Shown: positions 48,814 to 57,455 of the stretch, piece by piece
Layout: the number at the start of each line of letters is the position of its first letter
How positions within the stretch are numbered: the stretch's first letter is position 1
NCBI RefSeq assembly: GCF_027912495.1
Contig: NZ_CP115463.1
Location: forward strand, 806,001 to 870,000
Direction: 5' to 3'
DNA from: Caulobacter sp. NIBR1757
Lineage (GTDB): Bacteria > Pseudomonadota > Alphaproteobacteria > Caulobacterales > Caulobacteraceae
DNA: 64,000 bases
The notes under the pieces: generated by a model
Database searches by the model: none
The model's input: only the letters and a program-made list of their open reading frames with translations
What the model was told of the DNA's origin: nothing
Translations under genes and position numbers: made by a program

Positions 48814-50601
48814 ATGAGTGAGCATTACGAAGACGAGGAGGCCACCCGCACCCGGGTGCTGTCGAACGGCCAGGTGCTGGCCTTCATCGCCCGGCTGTGG
48901 CTGCGGCGGCCCCTCCTGCTGAGCGGGGCCGCCGGGCTGATGCTGCTGGCGGTGGTCTTCGACCTGATGCTGCCGACGACCTCGAAGTGGCTGCTGGACG
49001 CGGTGGCGGCGCCGGACCGTGACGCCGGCCGGGCCTGGGGGGCCTGGGGCTGGTTCGTCGGGGTCTATGTGGCCTTCCTGGTGACCCGCAACATCGCCTT
49101 CCGCCTGTGGAACCCGCTGGCCGCCCGCAACATGCGCGACATGACCGACGAGGCCTTCCGCCGCGTGCAGGGCTTTTCCGCCGACTGGCATGCGGACAGC
49201 TTCGCCGGCTCGACGGTGCGCAAGATCAGCCGGGCGATGTGGGGATACGACAGCGTATCCGACGCCCTGGTGCTGTGGATTGGCCCGGCGCTGATCGTGC
49301 TGGTCGGGCTGTGCGTGCAGATGGCGCTGCGCTGGCCGCTGGTCGGGCTGCTGTCGTTCGTGGTGGTCTGCGGCTACCTGTGGGCCAACCTGTGGCTGGT
49401 GAAGGTCTATGTGCGGCCGGCCAACCTGAAGTCCAACGCCCTGGACAGCCGCATCGGCGGGGCGCTGGCCGACGCCATCACCTCCAATCCGACCGTCAAG
49501 TCGTTCGGCGCCGAGGCGCGCGAGGAGGCGCGGTTCGCCGAGGTGACCGACAGCTGGCGCCGGGCGGTGATGATCACCTGGAACCGGTTCATGGACGTCT
49601 GGATCTTCCAGAACATCCTCTCGGTGGCGTTGCAGGCCGGCACGACCGGCATCCTGTTGAACCTGTGGATGCAGGGCAGGGCGACGCCGGGCGACATCGC
49701 CTTCGCCATCACCGCCTTCATGCTGATGAGCGGCTATCTGCGGAATCTCGGCGAGAACGTGCGGATGCTGCAGAAGGGCATCGACGACGCCGAGGACGTC
49801 GCCTCCTACGAGCGCACCACGCCGCAGGTCGCCGACCGCGAGGGGGCCCCGGCGCTGAGCGCCGTGCGCGGCGAGATCGTCTTCGACGACGTGACCTTCC
49901 GCTACAAGAGCGCCGAGACGCCGCTGTACGACCACTTCAGCCTGACCATCCGGCCGGGCGAGCGGGTGGCGCTGGTCGGGGCGACGGGGGCCGGCAAGTC
50001 GACCTTCGTCAAGCTGGTGCAGCGGCTGTACGACCTGAACGGCGGGGCGATCCGCATCGACGGCCAGGACGTGGCGGCGGTGACGCAGGGCTCCCTGCGG
50101 CGGTCGATCGCCGTAGTGCCGCAGGACCCGGCCCTGTTCCACCGGACCATTGCCGAGAACATCGCCTATGCCTCGCCGGGCGCGACCCTGGACGAGGTGC
50201 GCGAGGCGGCAAGACGGGCGCGGGCGGATGGCTTCATTGCCGATCTGCCGAAGGGCTATGACACCCTGGTCGGCGAGCGGGGCGTCAAGCTGTCCGGCGG
50301 TGAACGCCAGCGGGTGGCGATCGCCCGGGCCTTCCTGGCCGATGCGCCGATCCTGGTGTTCGACGAGGCGACCTCGAGCCTGGACGTGGAGACCGAGCGG
50401 GAGGTGCAGGCGGCGATGGAGGACCTGATGGCCGGGCGGACGACGATCGTGATCGCGCACCGGCTGTCGACGATCCGCGGAGCGGACAGGATCCTGGTGT
50501 TCGAGAACGGACGCGTTGTCGAGGAAGGCACGCATGGGTCGCTGAAGGCGCAGCAGGGGACGTATGCGCGGCTGGCGGCGTTGGCCGAGGGGACGGCGTA
50601 G
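48814..50601 (+). CDS. ABC exporter (fused permease-ATPase)
   Basis: The 595-residue half-transporter has six membrane helices (about 30-320). Walker A is GATGAGKST (389-397), signature LSGGE (493-497), Walker B ILVFDEATSSLD (513-518 core), and the H-loop is in VIAHRLS. Compared with the MsbA-like exporter at 19721 the membrane part is very different. The transport substrate (drug, peptide, lipid) is not evident. It is flanked by a family A repeat upstream and a family B repeat downstream. Confidence 0.9.
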   Translation: MSEHYEDEEATRTRVLSNGQVLAFIARLWLRRPLLLSGAAGLMLLAVVFDLMLPTTSKWLLDAVAAPDRDAGRAWGAWGWFVGVYVAFLVTRNIAFRLWNPLAARNMRDMTDEAFRRVQGFSADWHADSFAGSTVRKISRAMWGYDSVSDALVLWIGPALIVLVGLCVQMALRWPLVGLLSFVVVCGYLWANLWLVKVYVRPANLKSNALDSRIGGALADAITSNPTVKSFGAEAREEARFAEVTDSWRRAVMITWNRFMDVWIFQNILSVALQAGTTGILLNLWMQGRATPGDIAFAITAFMLMSGYLRNLGENVRMLQKGIDDAEDVASYERTTPQVADREGAPALSAVRGEIVFDDVTFRYKSAETPLYDHFSLTIRPGERVALVGATGAGKSTFVKLVQRLYDLNGGAIRIDGQDVAAVTQGSLRRSIAVVPQDPALFHRTIAENIAYASPGATLDEVREAARRARADGFIADLPKGYDTLVGERGVKLSGGERQRVAIARAFLADAPILVFDEATSSLDVETEREVQAAMEDLMAGRTTIVIAHRLSTIRGADRILVFENGRVVEEGTHGSLKAQQGTYARLAALAEGTA

Positions 50602-50618
50602 GGGTTCGGGCTGGTCTC

Positions 50619-50792
50619 CGTCCCTCCCCGAATTGGGGAGGGCAGGCGCGCGTTGCGCGCCGGGTGGGGAAGTGGGTCACCGGCCAGGCCGGAGAGGCTT
50701 CTCAGCACGAACTCACGAAGGTCTCGAACCGAATTCCCCACCCGACGCGCGTTGCCGCGCGTCTGCCCTCCCCAATTCGGGGAGGGAGGTTA
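50619..50792. repeat. Family B long inverted repeat, copy 2
   Basis: The opening CCCTCCCCGAATTGGGGAGGG and closing ..CCCTCCCCAATTCGGGGAGGG arms match copy 1. The middle (50690-50735) is variable. The terminal GGAGGTTA contains the TAA stop of the convergent YcaQ gene. Confidence 0.85.
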
Positions 50793-51989
50793 CAGCGCTT
50801 TCTGCAGCGCTTCCGCCAGGTCGCCCTTGCCGACCACGACGACCCGCTCCAGCCCCAGCCATCCGGCCATCAGCTTCAGCTCCGTCGCCAGCGCCGACGC
50901 CGTTTCGCCCGTCGCGTCGCTTTCCCGCCAGGCGGCCTGGACCAGCAACCTCCCGGCCTTGCGGTCGCTCTTCAGGTCCACCCGGGCGGTGATCGCCTCG
51001 CCCTCCAGGAACGGCAGGACGTAGTAGCCGTGCTCGCGCTTGTGGGCCGGGGTGTAGATCTCCAGCCGGATGCGGACGCCGAAGATCCGTTCGGTGCGCT
51101 CGCGGAACCAGATCAGGTTGTCGAAGGGCGAGAGCAGGGCGCGGGCGTGGATACGGCGCGGTATCTTCGCGGCCGGCCACAGATACGCCGGCTTGCCCCA
51201 GCCCTTGACCGTCACCGGGGTCAGTTCGCCGGCCTCGACCAGTTCGGCGATGCGGGCCCTGGTGTCGGCGACGCCCAGCCGGAAATAGTCGCGCAGGTCG
51301 GTCTCGGTGGCGATCCCCATGGCCCGGGCGCTGATGCGGACCAGCTCGCGTTGGGCGTCGGCTTCGGTCGGGGTGGAGGTGTTGATGACGGCCCCGGGCA
51401 GGACCCGTTCGGTCAGGTCGTAGACCCGTTCGAAACTGCGCCGCGTCTTGGTGGTGATCTGGCCGGTCCAGAACAGCCACTCCAGGGCCCGCTTGCCCTC
51501 CGACCAGGACCACCAGCCCGGCGCGCCGCGCGGGCCGGTGGCGAAGTCGCCGCCGGTGACCGGGCCGCGCCGTTCGATCTCATCGCGGATGCCGTCGATG
51601 TAGTCACGGCGTTCGCGGGCGAAACGGGCGATGCCCTTCCAGATGCCGTCGCCGGCTTCGGCCCGGGCCATGCGCCAGCGCAGCAGCGGCTGGTTGGCGA
51701 CCGGCATCAGCGAGGCTTCATGGCCCCAGTATTCGAACAGGCTGGGCTTCTTGCCCCAGGCCTCGGTCTCCAGGGTGTCGCGGGCGTAGTCGCCGAGGCG
51801 GGAGAACTTGGGGAGGTAGTGGGTGCGGGTGACGACGTTGACGCTGTCGATCTGGACGACGCCGAGCCGTTCGACGGTCTTGCGGAAGTGGCGGGCCGAG
51901 GGGGCGGCCGGGCGGGGCTCGGCGAAGCCCTGGGCGGCCAGGGCGATTCGCCGGGCCTGGGCGGCGGTGAGGGTGACGGGCGCCATCAT
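50790..51989 (-). CDS. YcaQ-like DNA glycosylase (HTH_42/AlkZ family)
   Basis: The 399-residue winged-helix protein belongs to the AlkZ/YcaQ DNA glycosylase family. Its catalytic QxD motif is Q46-I-D48 in GVVQIDSVNVV, with LFEYWGHEASLMP and PRGAPGWWSWSEGKRALEWL blocks following. Members unhook interstrand crosslinks or protect producers of DNA-alkylating compounds. The start is ambiguous: GTG 51995, ATG 51989 or ATG 51986; none has a good ribosome site. The promoter region is a family C repeat. It could be coupled to self-resistance, but no biosynthetic genes are near. Confidence 0.85.
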   Translation of the reverse strand: MMAPVTLTAAQARRIALAAQGFAEPRPAAPSARHFRKTVERLGVVQIDSVNVVTRTHYLPKFSRLGDYARDTLETEAWGKKPSLFEYWGHEASLMPVANQPLLRWRMARAEAGDGIWKGIARFARERRDYIDGIRDEIERRGPVTGGDFATGPRGAPGWWSWSEGKRALEWLFWTGQITTKTRRSFERVYDLTERVLPGAVINTSTPTEADAQRELVRISARAMGIATETDLRDYFRLGVADTRARIAELVEAGELTPVTVKGWGKPAYLWPAAKIPRRIHARALLSPFDNLIWFRERTERIFGVRIRLEIYTPAHKREHGYYVLPFLEGEAITARVDLKSDRKAGRLLVQAAWRESDATGETASALATELKLMAGWLGLERVVVVGKGDLAEALQKAL

Positions 51990-52184
51990 CCTCACCCGTA
52001 GCGAAGCGTACGGGGGAGGGGGACCGCCCGCGCAGCGGGTGGTGGAGGGGGCGAGGGCCGTGCGCCGATGTTCATGGAATGTTTCGTGACATGATTCTTG
52101 GCCGGCGTCAGAGGTCCGCGCACGGCCCTCGCCCCCTCCACCACGCTTCGCGCGGTCCCCCTCCCCCGTGAACGGGGGAGGATG
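51987..52184. repeat. Family C long inverted repeat, copy 3
   Basis: GGAGGGGGACCGCCCGCGCA.. and GTGGAGGGGGCGAGGGCC.. on the left pair with ..GGCCCTCGCCCCCTCCACCAC and CGGTCCCCCTCCCCCG on the right. The left end begins at the YcaQ start codons, so the repeat forms that gene's whole upstream region. The right end is 3 bases before the aldo/keto reductase stop. The tandem minus-strand genes are separated only by this element. Confidence 0.85.
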
Positions 52185-52186
52185 AG

Positions 52187-53167
52187 CTAGCTGTGATCCA
52201 GCACCGGCTTCGGCTGGTAAGGCTTCTCCAGCGCCTTGACCTCGTCATCCGTCAATTCGAGGTCGAGCGCCGCCAGGGCTTCCGACAGGTGGTGCAGCTT
52301 GCTGGCGCCAACGATCGGCGCGGTAATGGCGTCGTTGCGCAAGACCCAGGCCAGGGCGACCTGGGTGTTGGAGACGCCGCGGGCTTTTGCGATCGCCTCG
52401 ACCGCATCGACGACGGCGTGGTCGGCGTCGCGGTAGTAGAGGCGGGGGCTGAATTCGTCGGTGCGGGCCCGCTCGGTATTGCCCTCGCCCGGCTTGGCGC
52501 GGCCGCCGGCCAGGAAGCCGCGGGCCAGCGGCGACCAGGGGATGACCCCGACGCCGGCGTCCTTGCACAGCGGCAGCATCTCGCGCTCTTCCTCGCGGTA
52601 GACCAGGTTGTACTGCGGCTGCATGGAGACGAACTTCGTCCAGCCGTGCTGTTCGGACGTGGCCAGCATCTTTGCGAATTGCCAGGCGAACATCGAGCTG
52701 GCCCCAATGTAGCGGGCCTTGCCGGCCTTCACGACGTCATGCAGCGCCTCCAGCGTCTCCTCGATGGGGGTGGCCGGATCGAAGCGGTGGATCTGGTAGA
52801 GGTCGATGTAGTCGGTGCCGAGGTTCTTCAGGGAGCGGTCGACCGCCTCCATGATGTGCTTGCGCGACAGGCCGCCGGCGTTGGGGCCGGGGCCGTGCGG
52901 GAAGAAGACCTTGGTGGCGATGACGGTGTCACTGCGGCGGGAGAACTCGCGCAGCCATTTGCCGGTGACCTGCTCGCTGACCCCGTTCGAGTACATGTCG
53001 GCGGTGTCGAAGAAGTTGATGCCGCCCTCGATGGCGGCCTTGAAGAAGGGCTCGGCGGCGGCCTCGTCCAGCACCCATGGACGCCAGGCGGGCGATCCGT
53101 ACGTCATACAGCCGAGACAAAGGCGTGAGACCTTCAGGCCGGTGTTGCCGAGGCGGACGTAATCCAT
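52187..53167 (-). CDS. Aldo/keto reductase
   Basis: The 326-residue TIM-barrel NADPH reductase has the catalytic tetrad D54, Y59 (FFDTADMYSNG), K86 (VIATKVFF) and H127 (IDLYQIHRFD). NADPH-binding motifs are PWSPLARGFLAG and APIVGASKLHHL. It reduces aldehydes or ketones; the precise substrate is unknown. ATG 53167 follows AGGAGA. It is divergent from the sulfotransferase gene. Confidence 0.9.
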   Translation of the reverse strand: MDYVRLGNTGLKVSRLCLGCMTYGSPAWRPWVLDEAAAEPFFKAAIEGGINFFDTADMYSNGVSEQVTGKWLREFSRRSDTVIATKVFFPHGPGPNAGGLSRKHIMEAVDRSLKNLGTDYIDLYQIHRFDPATPIEETLEALHDVVKAGKARYIGASSMFAWQFAKMLATSEQHGWTKFVSMQPQYNLVYREEEREMLPLCKDAGVGVIPWSPLARGFLAGGRAKPGEGNTERARTDEFSPRLYYRDADHAVVDAVEAIAKARGVSNTQVALAWVLRNDAITAPIVGASKLHHLSEALAALDLELTDDEVKALEKPYQPKPVLDHS

Positions 53168-53206
53168 GGCGTTGTCTCCTGTGCTGCACCTAGGTGGAGG
53201 CCCGCG

Positions 53207-54025
53207 ATGAGTTTGGCAACGGACAGCATGGCGCTGGCGGGACGCGACCTGGAAAACGATATCCAGGCCTTCCACCTCGTCCGTTACGCCTCGTCGGTCG
53301 ATGGCTTCCTGGCGACGGCGAAGAACAGCGGCACCCATTGGCTGAGGTTCATGGCCAGCCACGCCATCGCCCACCGGCTGTGCCTGCCCTCGCCGGAGAC
53401 CTCAAGCGGGCCGGGCAGCGACGATTTCATCGGCCATCCCAAGCATGCGCGCGTGCACCCGACGGCGCCGCGCATCGGCAGCTCGCACAACATTCCCTCG
53501 CGGCTGATCACCGTGGCGGCGGAGGTCGGGATGCTGGACCTGCCGCCGACCGTGGTGCTGGTCCGCGACCCGCGCGAGGCCTTGGCCAGCTATTATGTGA
53601 AATGGGCGGAGACCTACGAACTGGGCACGTTCTCGGAGTTCCTGCGGCGGCCGGCGCCGGGGAAGAAGAAGATCGATGACGTCTGGTGGTTCGTGCGGTT
53701 CTTCAATCGCTGGGGCGCCCTGGCGGCGGCGCTGCCGGACCGGGTGCTGGTGCTGAAGCACGAGGAGCTCAAGGCCGATCCCGGCGCCGGGGTGCGGCGG
53801 TTCTGGGCCCACTTCGGCGTCCGGCTGGACAGCGACGACGTGGCGGCGGCGGTGGCGGTGTCGAGCAAGGCGGCGGTGGCGGCCAGGCTGGACCCGGCCT
53901 ACGGCGAGGCCATCGTGCCCAGCGAGGCGAAGCGGGCGGTCGTCTGGAGCGACGAGGACCGGGCCTGGCTGTCAGCGCTGCTGCGCGGCCATCTGCGGCA
54001 CGACTTCGGGTATCTGGGCCACTAG
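53207..54025 (+). CDS. Sulfotransferase family protein
   Basis: The 272-residue protein has a PAPS 5'-phosphosulfate loop variant TAKNSGTHWLR (37-47) and the 3'-phosphate motif VVLVRDPREALASYYVKW. FWAHFGVRLD and helical C-terminal blocks are usual for cytosolic-type sulfotransferases. The acceptor is unknown. It does not share an operon, and a 167-base inverted repeat follows its stop by 4 bases. CysQ (23097) could dispose of the PAP it produces. Confidence 0.82.
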   Translation: MSLATDSMALAGRDLENDIQAFHLVRYASSVDGFLATAKNSGTHWLRFMASHAIAHRLCLPSPETSSGPGSDDFIGHPKHARVHPTAPRIGSSHNIPSRLITVAAEVGMLDLPPTVVLVRDPREALASYYVKWAETYELGTFSEFLRRPAPGKKKIDDVWWFVRFFNRWGALAAALPDRVLVLKHEELKADPGAGVRRFWAHFGVRLDSDDVAAAVAVSSKAAVAARLDPAYGEAIVPSEAKRAVVWSDEDRAWLSALLRGHLRHDFGYLGH

Positions 54026-54028
54026 GGC

Positions 54029-54195
54029 ATGTCATCCTTCGGCCGGGCGCAGCCCGGTCCGGAGGACCCACGGCAAGGGCGGAACCGGCTGGAGTCCGCA
54101 AGGGCGGCATCGAAGGCTGCGCATCTTTCCAAACGCCAGCAGCCCGGCGGACGGGTGGGTCCTCCGGATTGGCTTCGCCAACCGAAGGATGACAT
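54029..54195. repeat. Family D inverted repeat (single copy) between sulfotransferase and PPK2
   Basis: ATGTCATCCTTCGG (54029-54042) pairs with CCGAAGGATGACAT (54182-54195). Further in, TCCGGAGGACCCA pairs with TGGGTCCTCCGGA. Each side also has its own mini-hairpin (CCGGGCGCAGCCCGG; TTGGCTTCGCCAA). It lies between convergent genes and could serve both as a terminator. Confidence 0.8.
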
Positions 54196-54207
54196 CCGGG
54201 TGGATGG

Positions 54208-54972
54208 TTAGCGCTCCAGCCGCCCATCGGTGAGCGCCGACGCCTCGAACGGGAACAGCACCGTCGGGTCGGGTTTGGCCACCCCCTTGCGCAGCCGGGC
54301 CGGGGCGACGGCGTGCAGCAGGTGGCGCATCACCGCGATGCGGGCGGCCTTCTTGTGGTCGGCGCGGACACAGGTCCAGGGCGCGGCCTCGGTATGGGTG
54401 CGGATCAGCATCAGGTCGCGGGCCCCCGAATAGTCGTCCCAGCGCTTCTGGGCCTCGGCGTCGAGGGGACTGGTCTTCAGGGCCTTGAGCGGGTCGAGGT
54501 GGCGGTTCTTCAGCCGCTTGGCCTGCTCGTCCTTGCTGATGTCGAGCCAGAGCTTGATGATCTTGATGCCCTCGCGGACCAGCAGCTGTTCGAAATCGGG
54601 CGCGGCGACGAGGAAGGCCTCGTGCTGTTCCGCCGTGCAGAAGCCCATCACCGGCTCCACCCCGCCGCGATTGTACCAGGAGCGGTTGAAGATCACGCAG
54701 TCCCCGGCCGCCGGCAGATGCGAGGCGAAGCGCTGGAAGTACCACTGGGACTGCTCCCGGTCGGAGGGCTTGGGCAGGGCGACGACCGGCGTGGTGCGGG
54801 GCGGCAGGTGCGCGACGATGCGGCGGATCGTGCCGTCCTTGCCGGCCGCGTCGCGGCCCTCGAAAATGACCAGCACCTTCTCGCTCTGGTCCATCGACCA
54901 TTTTCGCCAGCTGACGATGGCGGTCTGCAAGGCGATGAGTTCGGCGTCGTAGGCTTCGGAATCTTTTCCCAT
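54208..54972 (-). CDS. ppk2-like: Polyphosphate kinase 2 (PPK2) family
   Basis: The 254-residue kinase has Walker A GRDAAGKDGTIRR (39-51) and lid or Asp motifs in NRSWYNRGGVEPVMGFCT, the PPK2 signature. Asp and Arg residues follow in KLWLDISKDEQAKRLKNR. It transfers phosphate between polyphosphate and nucleotides; single-domain PPK2 of this length usually makes NTP from NDP or the reverse. The start at ATG 54972 is preceded by a short spacer from the divergent rsmE. Confidence 0.9.
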   Translation of the reverse strand: MGKDSEAYDAELIALQTAIVSWRKWSMDQSEKVLVIFEGRDAAGKDGTIRRIVAHLPPRTTPVVALPKPSDREQSQWYFQRFASHLPAAGDCVIFNRSWYNRGGVEPVMGFCTAEQHEAFLVAAPDFEQLLVREGIKIIKLWLDISKDEQAKRLKNRHLDPLKALKTSPLDAEAQKRWDDYSGARDLMLIRTHTEAAPWTCVRADHKKAARIAVMRHLLHAVAPARLRKGVAKPDPTVLFPFEASALTDGRLER

Positions 54973-55017
54973 CGGCCACGCTAAACACGGGCGGCCTTGT
55001 CGCGCTAGAAGGCGTGC

Positions 55018-55737
55018 ATGATCCGTCTCTTCGTAAACGACGAGCTGAAGGCCGGAGCGCCCATCGCGCCGGGCATGGAAGCCTCCCGCTATCTGATCGC
55101 CGTCATGCGTCTGGCCATCGGCTCGGAAGTGCTGCTGTTCAACGGCCGCGACGGCGAATGGCGGGCCACCGTCGTCGATCCGGACAAGCGGCGGTGCCGG
55201 CTGACGGTCGGCTCGCGGGTGCGGGCCCAGGAGACGGGCCCGGACCTGACGCTGGTCATGGCCCTGGTCAAGCGCGGGCGGCTGGAGACGATCATCGAGA
55301 AGGCGGCCGAGCTGGGCGCGGCCCGGGTGCAGCTGGTGCTGACCCGGCGGACCAACGCCGACAAGGCCAATGTCGAGCGGCTGCAGGCCATTGCCATCGA
55401 GGCGGCGGAGCAGACCGGGCGGCTGGACGTGCCGGAGATTTTGCCCCCGGTAAAATTGTCGAAGCTGATCGAGGCCTGGGATTCTACCCGGAGGCTGATG
55501 TTCTGCGACGAGACCGGCGGGGCGCCCGTGCTGCAGGCGCTGAGCGGGGCGGAAGGCGGACCATGGGCCATCCTGATCGGGCCGGAGGGCGGTTTCGATC
55601 CGGAGGAGGCCGAGCGGCTGCGGGCCATGGATTGCGCAAGCGTGGTGTCGCTCGGCCCACGCATCCTGCGAGCCGACACGGCGGCGATCAGCGCCATGAC
55701 TCTGTGGCAGGCGTCGGTGGGCGACTGGCGCGGTTAG
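55018..55737 (+). CDS. rsmE: RsmE 16S rRNA m3U1498 methyltransferase
   Basis: The 239-residue SPOUT-class methyltransferase has an N-terminal PUA-like domain (MIRLFVNDELKAGAPI to about 70). Its knotted C-terminal domain has KRGRLETIIEKAAELGAARVQLVLTRRT, WAILIGPEGGFDPEEAERLRA and SLGPRILRADTAAISA, the RsmE signatures. It methylates U1498 of 16S rRNA using SAM. It is followed 121 bases later by glutamate-cysteine ligase, and ubiA lies upstream at a distance, a known alphaproteobacterial grouping. Confidence 0.93.
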   Translation: MIRLFVNDELKAGAPIAPGMEASRYLIAVMRLAIGSEVLLFNGRDGEWRATVVDPDKRRCRLTVGSRVRAQETGPDLTLVMALVKRGRLETIIEKAAELGAARVQLVLTRRTNADKANVERLQAIAIEAAEQTGRLDVPEILPPVKLSKLIEAWDSTRRLMFCDETGGAPVLQALSGAEGGPWAILIGPEGGFDPEEAERLRAMDCASVVSLGPRILRADTAAISAMTLWQASVGDWRG

Positions 55738-55858
55738 CTGTCACACGGCCTTGCGAAGGACGTGATTGTCTCCCACCTGCTGAACAGCGTAAAGATCGCC
55801 GCCGGTTGGGGAAGGGCCTCCCCCGCCTATCGGAAGTAACAGCCTGGGGAGGCATGCC

Positions 55859-57232
55859 ATGGCGGATACCGGGACGGACGACCGTCCGCTGACGCTCGAC
55901 CAGCTGACCGCCTATTTCGCCGACGGCTGCAAGCCGAAGAGCGCCTGGCGAGTCGGGGCCGAGCACGAGAAGTTCGGCTTCAACCTCGCCGACCATTCGA
56001 CCGTGCCCTACTACGGCGAGCGCGGCATCGAGGCCCTGCTCAAGGGCCTGATGCGATTCGGCTGGACCCCGGTGCTGGAAGACCGGGCCGATGGCGGCCA
56101 GACCATCATCGGGCTGGAGCGCAATGGCGCCAACGTCAGCCTGGAGCCGGGCGGGCAGTTCGAGCTTTCCGGCGCGCCGCTGAAGACCATGCACGACATC
56201 TGTTCGGAGACCGGCCAGCACCTGGACGAGGTGAAGACCGTCGCCGACGAACTGGGCCTGGGGTTCCTGGGGCTCGGCTTCCACCCGACCATCCGCCGCG
56301 ACCAGGCGGAGATCATGCCCAAGGGCCGCTATGTGATCATGCGGCGCTACATGCCGCTGGTCGGCAACCTCGGCCTCGACATGATGCTGCGCACCTGCAC
56401 GGTGCAGGCCAATCTCGACTTTTCCAGCGAAGCCGACATGGTGGCCAAGTTCCGCACCAGCCTGGCGCTGCAGCCGATCGCGACGGCGCTGTTCGCCAAC
56501 AGCCCCTTCACGGAAGGGCGGCCGAACGGCTTCCTGTCGGCGCGGGCCAACGTCTGGACCGACACCGATCCGGACCGCACCGGCCTGCTGAACTTTGTTT
56601 TCGAGGATGGCTTCGGCTTCGAGACCTACGCCCGCTATGCGCTGAAGGTCCCGATGTACTTCGCCAAGCGCAAGGGCCTGTACATCGACCTGGCCGGGCA
56701 GTCGTTCGAACAGTTCATCGACGGCAAGCTTCCCGACATGCCGGGCCAGCGGGCGACGATGAAGGACTGGGCCGACCACACCACCACCATCTTCCCGGAG
56801 GTGCGGCTGAAGTCCTATCTGGAGATGCGCGGCGCCGATGCCGGGCCCTGGAGCCGGCTCTGCGCTCTGCCGGCCCTGTGGACGGGCATCTTCTACGATG
56901 AGGCGGCGCTGGCCGCGGCCTGGGACCTCTGCAAGGACTGGACGCCGGAGGACCGCGAGGGCCTGCGCCGCGACGTGCCGCGCCTGGGGCTGAAGGCGCA
57001 GGTCGCCGGGCGTTCGGCGCGCGACGTGGCCGTCGACATGGTCGCCATCGCCCGCCAGGGCCTGAAGAACCGGGCCGAGCTGGACGGAAGTTTCATCGAC
57101 GAGACCACCTACCTGGGCGAACTCGAGGAGATCGCCGACAGCGGCATGACCCCCGCCGACCGGCTGCTGGAGAAATTCCACGGCGAGTGGAAGGGCGACA
57201 TTGGCCGGGTGTTCACGGACTGCGCCTACTGA
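55859..57232 (+). CDS. gshA: Glutamate-cysteine ligase (plant/alphaproteobacterial type, GCS2)
   Basis: The 457-residue enzyme has WRVGAEHEKFGF, EPGGQFELSGAPLKTMHDIC, GLGFHPTIRRDQAEIMPKGRY and RTCTVQANLDFSSEADMV, the blocks of GCS2 enzymes related to plant GshA and distinct from enterobacterial GshA. It makes gamma-glutamylcysteine, the first step of glutathione synthesis, supplying the glutathione-linked genes in this window. A GGGGAGG site precedes ATG 55859. No gshB is visible. Confidence 0.93.
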   Translation: MADTGTDDRPLTLDQLTAYFADGCKPKSAWRVGAEHEKFGFNLADHSTVPYYGERGIEALLKGLMRFGWTPVLEDRADGGQTIIGLERNGANVSLEPGGQFELSGAPLKTMHDICSETGQHLDEVKTVADELGLGFLGLGFHPTIRRDQAEIMPKGRYVIMRRYMPLVGNLGLDMMLRTCTVQANLDFSSEADMVAKFRTSLALQPIATALFANSPFTEGRPNGFLSARANVWTDTDPDRTGLLNFVFEDGFGFETYARYALKVPMYFAKRKGLYIDLAGQSFEQFIDGKLPDMPGQRATMKDWADHTTTIFPEVRLKSYLEMRGADAGPWSRLCALPALWTGIFYDEAALAAAWDLCKDWTPEDREGLRRDVPRLGLKAQVAGRSARDVAVDMVAIARQGLKNRAELDGSFIDETTYLGELEEIADSGMTPADRLLEKFHGEWKGDIGRVFTDCAY

Positions 57233-57234
57233 AA

Positions 57235-57454
57235 ATCCTCCTTCGGCGCGAAGCGACGGGGGAGGGGGACCGCCCGCGCAGCGGGTGGTGGAGGGGGCAG
57301 CGCCGGCGGACGGCGTTGACCCTGAACGCGGCTGTCTCGTCCGCGCCAGAACGCTTTTGATCCTGCCAGGCCGGCGCTGCCCCCTCCACCACCGCCGCTG
57401 AGTCGCGGCGGCGGTCCCCCTCCCCCGTCAGGCCTTCGGCCTGCCGAAGGAGGA
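57235..57454. repeat. Family C long inverted repeat, copy 4
   Basis: ATCCTCCTTCGGCGCGAAGC.. on the left and ..GGCCTTCGGCCTGCCGAAGGAGGAT on the right form the outer arms. The inner GACCGCCCGCGCAGCGGGTGGTGGAGGGGG pairs with a CCCCCTCCACCACCGCCGC arm. The left end starts 3 bases after the gshA stop and the right end runs to the DUF427 stop (TTA at 57456). Confidence 0.85.
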
Positions 57455-57455
57455 T

